A stretch of DNA of 64,000 nucleotides from UBA1794 sp050946375. Lineage in GTDB: Bacteria > Bacteroidota > Bacteroidia > Bacteroidales > Bacteroidaceae. The stretch lies in assembly GCA_050946375.1 (NCBI GenBank), contig JBMNUT010000004.1:62001-126000 (forward strand), in the 5' to 3' direction. Positions 33,380 to 41,141 of the stretch are shown in pieces (within the stretch, counting starts at the first letter, position 1; each line of letters opens with the position of its first letter). The position numbers were made by a program, and so were the translations under genes. Under the pieces are notes generated by a model. The model ran no database searches, was not told where the DNA came from, and saw only the letters and a list, made by a program, of their open reading frames with translations.

Positions 33380-33386
33380 CACCATA

Positions 33387-34472
33387 ATGAAAGAACTGAT
33401 AGCCCATATCGAAAATCTTCTGCTCACAAACGATTGCGTCATAGTGCCTAACTTTGGCGGATTTGTTACCTATCGCCTGCCGGCGAAGTGGGTGGAAGAA
33501 CAGAATTCTTTCCTTCCCCCGGTGCGAACCGTAGGGTTCAATCCCCGATTGCAGCTCAACGATGGCCTGCTCGTGCAGTCCTACATGAGTTTCTACGGCA
33601 CCTCTTTTCCCGATGCCCACAAGCGCGTATTGCGCGGAGTAAAGGCACTCAAGGAAAAGCTCTACTCCGAAGGAAAAATCGACTTCGCTTCGATGGGCAT
33701 ACTGCGTCTCTCTCTCGACGGCAGCTTCCACTTTACGCCCTGCATCGACGGGGTGAAATCGCCCGAGCTGTACGGCTTGGCCGAATTACACATACTCCCC
33801 CTCAAATTCGAGGAAGAGCCGGCTGCCGAAACAGCTCCGGAAACGGCAGAAAAAGAAACCGAGGAAATCGGGTTCACTCCCGAGCCTTCTACCCACCCGC
33901 GCCGCATGCACCTGCGCCGGATAGCAAGCGAAACGTTCCGATGGGTCAGCGCAACGGCTGCCGCCATACTGCTGCTCCTGCTGTTTTCCGCACCCGTAAA
34001 GAACATCTTACCCGAGACTGCCTACAAGGCGCAGATTGTCTCCTCCCCCTTCTTCAGCACGGAACAAACCGTTTCCACACCTCCGCTGCAGCAATCGCCG
34101 GCATCTGCTGAAAAGAAGCCCGCCCAGACGCCCAAAGCGCAACCCGCAAAAGTGGAGACAACCTCAACTGCCTATAAAAAGAAATACGCGCCCAAGAGCC
34201 GTCCGGCAGCAACAACTACGCCCCAACAGCCTGCGCCCAAATATTTCATCGTCGTAGCTTCTCTCAGCACCTCCGAGAAAGCCGAGGCTTTCTGCCAGGA
34301 GTTAAAGGGAAAAGGCTATACGGCAGCGCAAGTAATCCCCGGAAGAACCACTCAGAAAGTCTGCATCGACGGTGCAGCCGACGCCGAGGCCGCACGCACC
34401 CTGCTGCGGAAATACCGGGAAACTTACGAAGACGCATGGCTGTTGACCCAAGACTCCCACAAAGAGAAGTAA
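33387..34472 (+). CDS. HU-CCDC81 and SPOR domain protein
   Basis: Protein of 361 residues. The N-terminal 130 residues match the prokaryotic HU/CCDC81-like domain (LIAHIENLLLTNDCVIVPNF, GGFVTY, VGFNPRLQLNDGLLVQSYM, GKIDFASMGIL). A basic stretch leads to one membrane segment (about 187-203, ATAAAILLLLLFSAPV). A Pro/Lys/Thr-rich periplasmic linker and a C-terminal SPOR domain (about 287-352, KYFIVVASLSTSEKAEAF, GYTAAQVI) that binds denuded glycan strands at division sites in known proteins complete it. It therefore could link DNA-binding-like cytoplasmic parts with peptidoglycan. It heads a three-gene unit. Confidence 0.9.
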   Translation: MKELIAHIENLLLTNDCVIVPNFGGFVTYRLPAKWVEEQNSFLPPVRTVGFNPRLQLNDGLLVQSYMSFYGTSFPDAHKRVLRGVKALKEKLYSEGKIDFASMGILRLSLDGSFHFTPCIDGVKSPELYGLAELHILPLKFEEEPAAETAPETAEKETEEIGFTPEPSTHPRRMHLRRIASETFRWVSATAAAILLLLLFSAPVKNILPETAYKAQIVSSPFFSTEQTVSTPPLQQSPASAEKKPAQTPKAQPAKVETTSTAYKKKYAPKSRPAATTTPQQPAPKYFIVVASLSTSEKAEAFCQELKGKGYTAAQVIPGRTTQKVCIDGAADAEAARTLLRKYRETYEDAWLLTQDSHKEK

Positions 34473-34503
34473 TCCCCACTTCTGAACAATCGACACGTCG
34501 CTC

Positions 34504-35043
34504 ATGAAAAGAGTACCTTGTCCTAAATGCCAGCACCTCATCGCTTTCGACGAGACCCGCTACTCCGCGGGACAAACCCTTGTATTCGTCTGCGAACAGT
34601 GTAAGAAACAGTTCACCATACGCATCGGAACCGGTAAACTCCGTTCCGCGCCCAAAGAAGAGAACTGGGACAGAATAGAAAAAGAGGCCGTCGAGCACGG
34701 ACTGGGCTGCCTGATTGTAGTAGAAAACGTATTTGCCTACAAGCAAGTGCTTCCCCTTTGCGAAGGAGAGAACCTCATCGGCCGGAAAGACGCAGGCACT
34801 TCCGTCACCCTGCCCATCGAGACCAGCGACCGGAGCATGGACCGCAAACACTGCTACCTGCACGTCGCACGCAACAAGCAGGGACAACTGACCTACACGT
34901 TGCGCGACTTTCCCAGCATTACGGGAACTTTTCTGCAAAACCGCATTCTGGACGACAAGGAGCGCGCCATCCTTCACGACGGAGACGTCATCACACTGGG
35001 CGCGACCTCGCTGATATTCCGCTCTGCCGCCGAATGCGAATAA
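34504..35043 (+). CDS. Zinc-ribbon and FHA domain protein
   Basis: Protein of 179 residues. The N-terminus is a zinc ribbon (CPKCQHLI...VFVCEQCKKQFTI). From about residue 85 to 170 an FHA-type fold follows: ENLIGRKDAGTSVTL, SDRSMDRKHCYLHV and LRDFPSITGTFLQNRIL, DGDVITLGATSLIF. The GR and SMDRKHC elements are in the places of the phosphothreonine-binding GR and S-x-x-H. No kinase is nearby, so the phosphorylated partner is unknown. It starts 31 nt after the HU/SPOR gene. Confidence 0.87.
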   Translation: MKRVPCPKCQHLIAFDETRYSAGQTLVFVCEQCKKQFTIRIGTGKLRSAPKEENWDRIEKEAVEHGLGCLIVVENVFAYKQVLPLCEGENLIGRKDAGTSVTLPIETSDRSMDRKHCYLHVARNKQGQLTYTLRDFPSITGTFLQNRILDDKERAILHDGDVITLGATSLIFRSAAECE

Positions 35044-35087
35044 CCCGGAGTTCCCCCGATTTTCACCCTTCAAGCCCTTACCCTACA

Positions 35088-35564
35088 ATGAACCCGCACA
35101 ACACCCTAAAAAAACTGCCCTACCTGCTCCTGACCCTCTGTCTGTTTCTCCTGCCCTCCTGCGAGGAAGAAGACCCCGAAGCAGAAGCCTGGTTCTCAGG
35201 AACCTGGTACGTAGTAGACTATTCCTACGGATGCCCGTATGAATTCAACGACACCTTCGTCTTCTATCCCGACGGGAATCTCCGCATAACCGGCTGGAAT
35301 TACGAACGGGGATATTGGGAAATACGCACCCTCGGCAATACTTCGAGACTGTACATCTACTTCGTCGGCGACAGATATTACCCGACAATTACCGGAGAGT
35401 TCGACAATGTAGGTCGTTCCTACATACGCCTTTACGTACAAGACCAGGACTACGGCGAATATTGGCTTGTGCTTCGGCGCGTACCCTACCCCTACCGCCG
35501 TTCTGACGCCCCTGCCGACTCCACTGCAACCGCGAGTCCTTCCGTCCTTCCGGCCCGAATCTAA
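35088..35564 (+). CDS. Small lipoprotein, lipocalin-like
   Basis: Protein of 158 residues. A lipoprotein signal ends at LLPSC (lipobox cysteine at about residue 25), followed by an acidic EEEDPEAEA that fits outer-membrane export in Bacteroidetes. The rest alternates WFSGTWYVVDYSY, DTFVFYPDGNLRITGWN, GYWEIRT and YIRLYVQDQDYGEYWLVL, a small beta-barrel pattern like lipocalin-like domains. The C-terminus is proline- and serine-rich. I recognise no function. It starts 44 nt after the FHA gene and probably shares its transcript. Confidence 0.7.
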   Translation: MNPHNTLKKLPYLLLTLCLFLLPSCEEEDPEAEAWFSGTWYVVDYSYGCPYEFNDTFVFYPDGNLRITGWNYERGYWEIRTLGNTSRLYIYFVGDRYYPTITGEFDNVGRSYIRLYVQDQDYGEYWLVLRRVPYPYRRSDAPADSTATASPSVLPARI

Positions 35565-35614
35565 ACGGCTGCGGCACGCCCGTTCCGCTTTTCCGCATTC
35601 TACCCCTCCGGCAG

Positions 35615-35690
35615 AAAGTCCAAACGCTTTTCCCGGAAAGGAGCAGTACTTTCGACAAAAAGATGCAACACTTTTGTCCGAAAGACACCC
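35615..35690. repeat. 22-bp phased repeat array K
   Basis: AAAG occurs at 35615, 35637, 35659 and 35681, exactly 22 bp apart. Units are AAAGTCCAAACGCTTTTCCC, AAAGGAGCAGTACTTTCG and AAAGATGCAACACTTTTG. The array lies upstream of the pheT promoter. Confidence 0.82.
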
Positions 35691-35741
35691 TACATATAGT
35701 AAAAAGCACGGCCGTTTCCCTCAGAAACCACAAAAAAACAG

Positions 35742-35774
35742 TAACTTTGCGCGCCTGCTTCCAGAAAAAGCAGG
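35742..35774 (+). promoter_or_regulatory. -7 box and leader hairpin of pheT
   Basis: TAACTTTG at 35742-35749, followed by CCTGCTT (35754-35760) and AAGCAGG (35768-35774), a 7-bp hairpin at the start of the leader. There is no T-run, so it is not a terminator. Confidence 0.55.
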
Positions 35775-35806
35775 GATAACGGACATAGATAACAATATCT
35801 CAAAAT

Positions 35807-38272
35807 ATGAATATTTCATATAACTGGCTGAAAGAATACGTAGACTTCGACCTCACGGCCGAAGAAGTAGCTTCCATCCTGACCTCCATCGGTCTGGAAA
35901 CAGGCGGCGTAGAAGAAGTGCAAACCGTCAAGGGCGGTTTGGAAGGACTTGTCATTGGCGAAGTACTGACCTGCGAAAACCATCCTAACTCCGACCATTT
36001 GCACGTAACGACAGTAGACTTGGGCGACGGACAACCGACGCAAATCGTATGCGGCGCGCCCAACGTAGCTGCCGGGCAGAAGGTTGTGGTAGCTCCCTTG
36101 GGCAGTGTGCTCTACGACGGGGACAAGCCCATCAAAATGAAGAAGATGAAACTGCGCGGAGTGGAGTCGAACGGCATGATCTGCGCCGAAGACGAAATCG
36201 GAATCGGCTCTTCCCACGACGGAATCATCGTGCTTCCTGCTGAAGCAAAAGCCGGAACGCCGGCAAAGGACTACTACAACATCAAGAGCGACTACGTCCT
36301 CGAAGTAGATATCACCCCCAACCGCGCCGACGCCTGCTCCCATTACGGCGTTGCCCGCGACCTTTATGCGTACTTGCGAAGCCACGGCATACCGACAGCC
36401 CTCAAGAAACCTTCGACCGAGGCCTTCAAAGTAGATAATCACGACCTCGATATCGACGTTGTCGTAGAAAATACCGAAGCATGCCCCCGCTATACGGGCG
36501 TAAGCGTCAAGGGAGTGACCGTAAAGGAAAGTCCTTCCTGGCTCAAGGAGCACCTTTCTGCCATAGGGCTGCGCCCCATTAACAACATAGTAGACATTAC
36601 CAACTACATTCTCCATGCCTTTGGCCAGCCGCTGCACTGCTTCGACGCCGGAGTCGTAGGGAAAAAAGTGATAGTCAAGACACTTCCGGGCGGTACCCCC
36701 TTCACTACGCTGGACGGAGTAGAGCGGAAACTGGACGAGCGCGACCTGATGATCTGCAATGAGGCCGGCCCCATGTGTATCGGCGGTGTATTTGGCGGAC
36801 TGGAGTCTGGAGTTACCGAGAAAACTACGGATATTTTCCTGGAAAGTGCCTATTTTCATCCCACTTGGATTCGTAAAACGGCACGGCGCCACGGCCTGAA
36901 TACCGACGCCTCCTTCCGCTATGAACGAGGAATCGACCCCTTATCCCAAGTTTACGCCCTGAAAATAGCTGCCATGCTGGTGAAAGAGCTGGCGGGGGGC
37001 ACCATTTCTTCAGAAATCAAAGACATTTGCGAGAAACCGGCAGAACCTTTCATCGTAACCCTGCCCTATGCGCAGGTAGACAGCCTGATCGGCAAAGAAA
37101 TCCCGCACGAAACCATCAAAAGTATCGTGGAAAGTCTGGAGATGAACATACTCGAAGAGAAGGAAGGGGAAAGCCTTACGCTTGCAGTGCCCCCCTATCG
37201 GGTCGATGTACAGCGCCCCTGCGATGTAATCGAAGACATTCTGCGCATTTACGGCTACAACAACATTGAGATACCGACTGCCCTCAAGTCGAGCCTCACG
37301 GTGAAAACCAACATAGACCGCAGCTATAAACTGCAAAACATACTGTCGGAACAGCTCGTAGGCTGCGGCTTTTATGAAATCATGAACAACTCTCTGACGT
37401 CCGCCTCCTATTACGAGACACTTTCCTCCTATCCGAAAGAGAATTTGGTCATGCTGCTCAATCCGCTCAGCTCGGACCTGAACGCCATGCGCCAAACCCT
37501 TTTGTTCGGAGGTCTGGAGAGCATTGCCCACAACATCAACCGCAAAAACGGAAACCTGCGCTTCTTCGAAATCGGAAACACCTACTTCTTCCATGCCGAA
37601 GAGCGGAAAGAAGACAAAATACTCAGCCCTTACAGCGAAGAGATGCACATGGGACTCTGGATTACGGGAAAGAAAACGGCCAATTCATGGATACATCCCA
37701 ACGAAGAGAGCAGCATCTACGAACTGAAAGCCTACGTGGAGAACCTGCTTACCCGTGCCGGACTCGACTTGCACAAGCTCTCCGTCGCACACAAAAACAC
37801 GAGCGACCTGTTCAACGCACAGCTTGATTACTGTCTGCCCAACGGCAAACTCGTTGCCCAGATAGGCATCGTCAACTACAAACTGCTGAAGGCTTTCGAC
37901 ATCGAACAGGACGTTTATTACGCCGACATCTATTGGAACCGTCTGACACGCAGCGTACAAAACGAAAAGATAAGCTACAAAGAGCTGTCGCGTTTCCCCT
38001 CCGTAAAAAGAGACTTGGCACTGTTGCTGGATGCTTCCACTGATTTTGCCGAAATCGAAAAGATAGCCTACGAAACCGAACGCAAGTTGCTGAAAGATGT
38101 ATGGCTCTTCGATGTCTACGAAGGCAAGAACCTGGAAGCAGGCAAGAAGTCGTACGCCGTAAGTTTTCTACTTGAGGACGAAAACCAGACCCTGACCGAG
38201 AAACAAATCGAGAAAGTCATGCAGCGCCTCATACAGGCCTTCCAGACTAAACTCGGCGCACAACTGAGATAA
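35807..38272 (+). CDS. pheT: Phenylalanine-tRNA ligase beta subunit
   Basis: Protein of 821 residues, the normal size. The N-terminal tRNA-binding OB domain (about 40-150) is GLVIGEVLTCENHPNSDHLH and QIVCGAPNVAAGQKV. B3/B4 editing domain, with LRPINNIVDITNYI and YERGIDPL, then B5 and the core-like domain (EDILRIYGYNNIEIP, MNNSLTSASYYE, LNPLSSDLNAMRQTLL). The C-terminal anticodon-binding FDX-ACB domain (about 725-820) contains SRFPSVKRDLALLLD and YAVSFLLEDENQTLTEKQI. pheS is not adjacent, as is common in Bacteroidetes. Confidence 0.98.
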   Translation: MNISYNWLKEYVDFDLTAEEVASILTSIGLETGGVEEVQTVKGGLEGLVIGEVLTCENHPNSDHLHVTTVDLGDGQPTQIVCGAPNVAAGQKVVVAPLGSVLYDGDKPIKMKKMKLRGVESNGMICAEDEIGIGSSHDGIIVLPAEAKAGTPAKDYYNIKSDYVLEVDITPNRADACSHYGVARDLYAYLRSHGIPTALKKPSTEAFKVDNHDLDIDVVVENTEACPRYTGVSVKGVTVKESPSWLKEHLSAIGLRPINNIVDITNYILHAFGQPLHCFDAGVVGKKVIVKTLPGGTPFTTLDGVERKLDERDLMICNEAGPMCIGGVFGGLESGVTEKTTDIFLESAYFHPTWIRKTARRHGLNTDASFRYERGIDPLSQVYALKIAAMLVKELAGGTISSEIKDICEKPAEPFIVTLPYAQVDSLIGKEIPHETIKSIVESLEMNILEEKEGESLTLAVPPYRVDVQRPCDVIEDILRIYGYNNIEIPTALKSSLTVKTNIDRSYKLQNILSEQLVGCGFYEIMNNSLTSASYYETLSSYPKENLVMLLNPLSSDLNAMRQTLLFGGLESIAHNINRKNGNLRFFEIGNTYFFHAEERKEDKILSPYSEEMHMGLWITGKKTANSWIHPNEESSIYELKAYVENLLTRAGLDLHKLSVAHKNTSDLFNAQLDYCLPNGKLVAQIGIVNYKLLKAFDIEQDVYYADIYWNRLTRSVQNEKISYKELSRFPSVKRDLALLLDASTDFAEIEKIAYETERKLLKDVWLFDVYEGKNLEAGKKSYAVSFLLEDENQTLTEKQIEKVMQRLIQAFQTKLGAQLR

Positions 38273-38335
38273 ACGGGAAGCAACCCAAAGAGAGACCCAA
38301 ACAAATACAAAACACATAAAAAACAAGTACCACAT

Positions 38336-39064
38336 ATGGGAAGAGCGTTTGAATATAGAAAAGCCACAAAACTGAAAAGATGGGGCAACATGGCCCGCAC
38401 ATTCACCCGCATAGGGAAACAAATAGCCATCGCCGTAAAGGCCGGAGGCCCTGAACCGGAGAACAACCCCCACTTGCGCGCCATCATCGTTACGGCCAAG
38501 CGGGAAAACATGCCCAAGGACAACATCGAGCGTGCCATAAAGAACGCGATGGGCAAAGACCAGAAAGACTACAAAGAGATGAACTATGAAGGTTACGGCC
38601 CGTACGGAATCGCAATTTTCGTAGAAACCGCAACCGACAACACGACCCGCACCGTAGCCAACGTGCGCAGCATATTCAACAAATTCGGCGGTTCGCTGGG
38701 AACTTCCGGAAGCCTTGATTTCCTTTTCAACCATAAATCCGTCTTTACCATTGCCGCAAAAGAAGGAATGTCCGTAGAAGACCTGATTTTGGACCTCATC
38801 GATTACGGAGTGGACGAAGACTACGACGAAGAAGACGGCGAGATTACGATATATGGTGAGTTCCAATCGTTCAATGCCATCCAGAAATATCTGGAAGACA
38901 ACGGCTATGAGATAAAAAGCTCAGAGTTCACCCGTATTCCCACCGACCAGAAAGACGTTACTCCCGAGCAGCGGGAAACAATCGACAAGATGGTTGAACG
39001 CCTGGAGGAAGACGAAGACGTGCAAAGCGTATATACCAACATGAAACCCGAAGAAGGCGAATAA
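38336..39064 (+). CDS. YebC/PmpR-family protein
   Basis: Protein of 242 residues beginning MGRAFEYRKATKLKRWGNMA, as in the YebC/TACO1 family. Family members act as DNA-binding regulators or, as reported for YebC, help translation of polyproline stretches. Conserved parts are NPHLRAIIVTAKRENMPKDN, YGPYGIAIFVETATDN and the three-domain layout, with an acidic C-terminal region (DEDYDEEDGEITIYGE). It is 63 nt after pheT and likely cotranscribed with it. Confidence 0.95.
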   Translation: MGRAFEYRKATKLKRWGNMARTFTRIGKQIAIAVKAGGPEPENNPHLRAIIVTAKRENMPKDNIERAIKNAMGKDQKDYKEMNYEGYGPYGIAIFVETATDNTTRTVANVRSIFNKFGGSLGTSGSLDFLFNHKSVFTIAAKEGMSVEDLILDLIDYGVDEDYDEEDGEITIYGEFQSFNAIQKYLEDNGYEIKSSEFTRIPTDQKDVTPEQRETIDKMVERLEEDEDVQSVYTNMKPEEGE

Positions 39065-39089
39065 AAAACAACGCCCCGACCGCACCCGA

Positions 39090-39341
39090 ATGGAATACCA
39101 CTACAAGACAAACGGCACGTGCAGTACCGACATTTACCTGAACGTGGAAGACGGAATAATCCGTGACGTACGTTACGAAGGAGGCTGCAATGGAAATTTG
39201 CAAGGCATAGCCCAACTCGTGCGCGGTATGGCAGTATCCGAAGTCCTCGCCCGCCTGGAGCACATACGCTGCGGCATGCGCCGCACCTCGTGCCCCGACC
39301 AACTCTGCAAAGCACTGCGTGAAATGGGCTACAACGACTGA
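39090..39341 (+). CDS. TSCPD domain protein (TIGR03905 type)
   Basis: Protein of 83 residues. It has the family sequence GTCSTDIYLNVEDG, VRYEGGCNGNLQGIAQLVRG and RCGMRRTSCPDQLCKAL. TSCPD domains also occur at the end of class II ribonucleotide reductases, and the conserved cysteines suggest metal binding. The function of the stand-alone form is unknown. It lies 25 nt after the yebC-like gene; a strong terminator follows. Confidence 0.92.
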   Translation: MEYHYKTNGTCSTDIYLNVEDGIIRDVRYEGGCNGNLQGIAQLVRGMAVSEVLARLEHIRCGMRRTSCPDQLCKALREMGYND

Positions 39342-39377
39342 GCGACTACAATCCCGCCTTTCTAAAAACAACGATAG

Positions 39378-39415
39378 CACCCGTAGCTTTCTTCCAAAGC
39401 TACGGGTGTTTTGCA
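39378..39415 (+). terminator. Terminator after TSCPD gene
   Basis: CACCCGTAGCTTT (39378-39390) pairs with AAAGCTACGGGTG (39396-39408), followed by TTTTGC. It ends the pheT unit. Confidence 0.9.
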
Positions 39416-39421
39416 TAAAAC

Positions 39422-39488
39422 CCGCAAGGGAAACGAGAAAAACCTGCAAGGGAAAACGGAAAAAGCCGCAAGGGTTTTCAGCAGCAGA
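39422..39488. repeat. 22-bp phased repeat array G
   Basis: CCGCAAGGGAAACGAGAAAAA, CTGCAAGGGAAAACGGAAAA and CGCAAGGGTTTTCAGC follow at about 22 bp. The array fills the gap between the TSCPD terminator and the mntH promoter module. Confidence 0.7.
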
Positions 39489-39528
39489 AGAAAGCCTCTC
39501 CTGTCCCTCACATCGGACTTTTACCCAT

Positions 39529-39621
39529 TTTTGCTTACGCCGGAAACAGAATGCAGTTCGGCATAGTCAAAGTGAAAACACTGTTTTCGTTTGCCTCTGC
39601 ACGCGCCTTTCGCTACCTTTG
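39529..39621 (+). promoter_or_regulatory. Duplicated promoter module, copy 1 (metal transporter)
   Basis: TTTG at 39590-39593 and TACCTTTG at 39614-39621 are spaced by 20 nt. Upstream is the palindrome GAAAAC and GTTTTC. The whole segment aligns with 55748-55839 at high identity, including GGCATAGTCAA, GTGAAAAC, TGCCTCTGCAC and CGCCTTTC. Confidence 0.8.
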
Positions 39622-39666
39622 CTGCACAATGCTTACTCACTACACGCAGAAATACAGAAAATTCAG

Positions 39667-40935
39667 ATGAAAAATTTCATAAAAGACTTACGCCGACACG
39701 ACCACAAGCGTTACCTCGGCGGACTGGACATCTTCCGCTACATCGGCCCCGGCATGCTCGTAACCGTAGGATTCATCGACCCGGGCAACTGGGCGTCGAA
39801 CTTCGCCGCCGGATCGGAATTCGGGTACGAATTGCTATGGGTAGTAACCATCTCCACCATCATGCTCATCATTCTCCAGCACAACGTAGCCCATCTCGGC
39901 ATCGTCACCGGACTATGCCTCTCCGAGGCAGCCATGCGCTACACGCCACGATGGGTATCCCGCCCCATATTAAGCACTGCCGTACTGGCCTCCATATCGA
40001 CCTCGCTGGCGGAGATACTGGGAGGCGCCATCGCGCTGGAGATGCTCCTGAATATCCCGATACGCTGGGGAGCGATACTGACCACCCTTACCGTAATCAT
40101 CATGCTCTTCAGCAATTCCTACAAGCGTATCGAGCGAGTCGTCATAGGGTTCGTTTCCCTCATCGGGCTCTCTTTCATCTATGAGCTCTTCCTTGTAGAC
40201 ATCGACTGGCCTGCAGCCGCACGAGGCTGGGTAACTCCCAGTCTGCCCGAGGGCAGCATCTTCATCGTAATGAGCGTATTGGGCGCAGTAGTCATGCCGC
40301 ACAATCTGTTTCTGCACTCCGAGGTCATCCAAAGCCACGAGTATCATAAGCGCGACAGCAGCTCCATCAAGAAAGTTCTCAAGTACGAATTTCTCGACAC
40401 CCTGTTCTCCATGAGCGTAGGCTGGGCCATAAACAGCGCCATGATTCTGCTCGCCGCAGCCGCTTTCTTCCAGACCGGAGCACCTCCCGTAGAAGAACTC
40501 GGGCAGGCACAGTCGCTGCTCACCCCTCTGCTGGGCAAGAACGCGGCAGGCATCTTTGCCCTGGCTCTCCTACTGGCAGGCATCTCCTCCACCCTCACCA
40601 GCGGAATGGCGGCAGGCTCCATATTCTCCGGCATCTTCAACGAATCGTACAACATAAAAGACAGCCACACTCAGGTCGGCATACTCCTCTCGCTGGGTAT
40701 AGCCCTGCTTACCATCTTCTTCATCGACAATCCGTTTCAGGGACTAATCATTTCGCAAATGCTCCTGAGCATACAGCTGCCTTTCACCATCTTCCTGCAA
40801 GTCAGCCTGACTTCCTCGCCGCGCGTCATGGGCGAATATGCCAACAGCCCCTCCAGCCGCGTCCTGCTCTATGGAATAGCCATAATCGTATCGCTGCTCA
40901 ACCTCTACCTGTTCTATACGGCAATTGCCGGATAA
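39667..40935 (+). CDS. Nramp-family divalent metal cation transporter
   Basis: Protein of 422 residues from ATG 39667. The long upstream extension crosses the promoter and is not used. Eleven or so membrane segments fit MntH-type transporters. The metal-binding motif DPGNW is in transmembrane segment 1 (GFIDPGNWASNFAA) and MPHNLFLHS in segment 6, which carries the A-M-P-H pattern typical of Mn/Fe transport (VMPHN here). The proton-coupled uptake of Mn2+ or Fe2+ into the cytoplasm is the likely role. It has its own promoter module shared with the threonine aldolase gene. Confidence 0.93.
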   Translation: MKNFIKDLRRHDHKRYLGGLDIFRYIGPGMLVTVGFIDPGNWASNFAAGSEFGYELLWVVTISTIMLIILQHNVAHLGIVTGLCLSEAAMRYTPRWVSRPILSTAVLASISTSLAEILGGAIALEMLLNIPIRWGAILTTLTVIIMLFSNSYKRIERVVIGFVSLIGLSFIYELFLVDIDWPAAARGWVTPSLPEGSIFIVMSVLGAVVMPHNLFLHSEVIQSHEYHKRDSSSIKKVLKYEFLDTLFSMSVGWAINSAMILLAAAAFFQTGAPPVEELGQAQSLLTPLLGKNAAGIFALALLLAGISSTLTSGMAAGSIFSGIFNESYNIKDSHTQVGILLSLGIALLTIFFIDNPFQGLIISQMLLSIQLPFTIFLQVSLTSSPRVMGEYANSPSSRVLLYGIAIIVSLLNLYLFYTAIAG

Positions 40936-41057
40936 TCGCCCCAAGTAATCTGGGCCGATACACATAGGCCCATGTTCTCCAAAGACTCAGCCACCGTTTG
41001 CACCCCAAAAGGACAAACGGTGGCTGAATGCTGATGCGGAAAAAGCAGAAAGAATCC

Positions 41058-41088
41058 TTTGGCCTTATATTATATGCCTCTATCTTTG
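41058..41088 (+). promoter_or_regulatory. Promoter of potassium transporter gene
   Basis: TTTG at 41058-41061 and TATCTTTG at 41081-41088, spacing 19 nt. It is 53 nt before the ATG. Confidence 0.72.
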
Positions 41089-41141
41089 CCGCCGATTTAA
41101 AAAACAGAATACTTGTAAAAACAAAAAAAGAGAAACAATTT

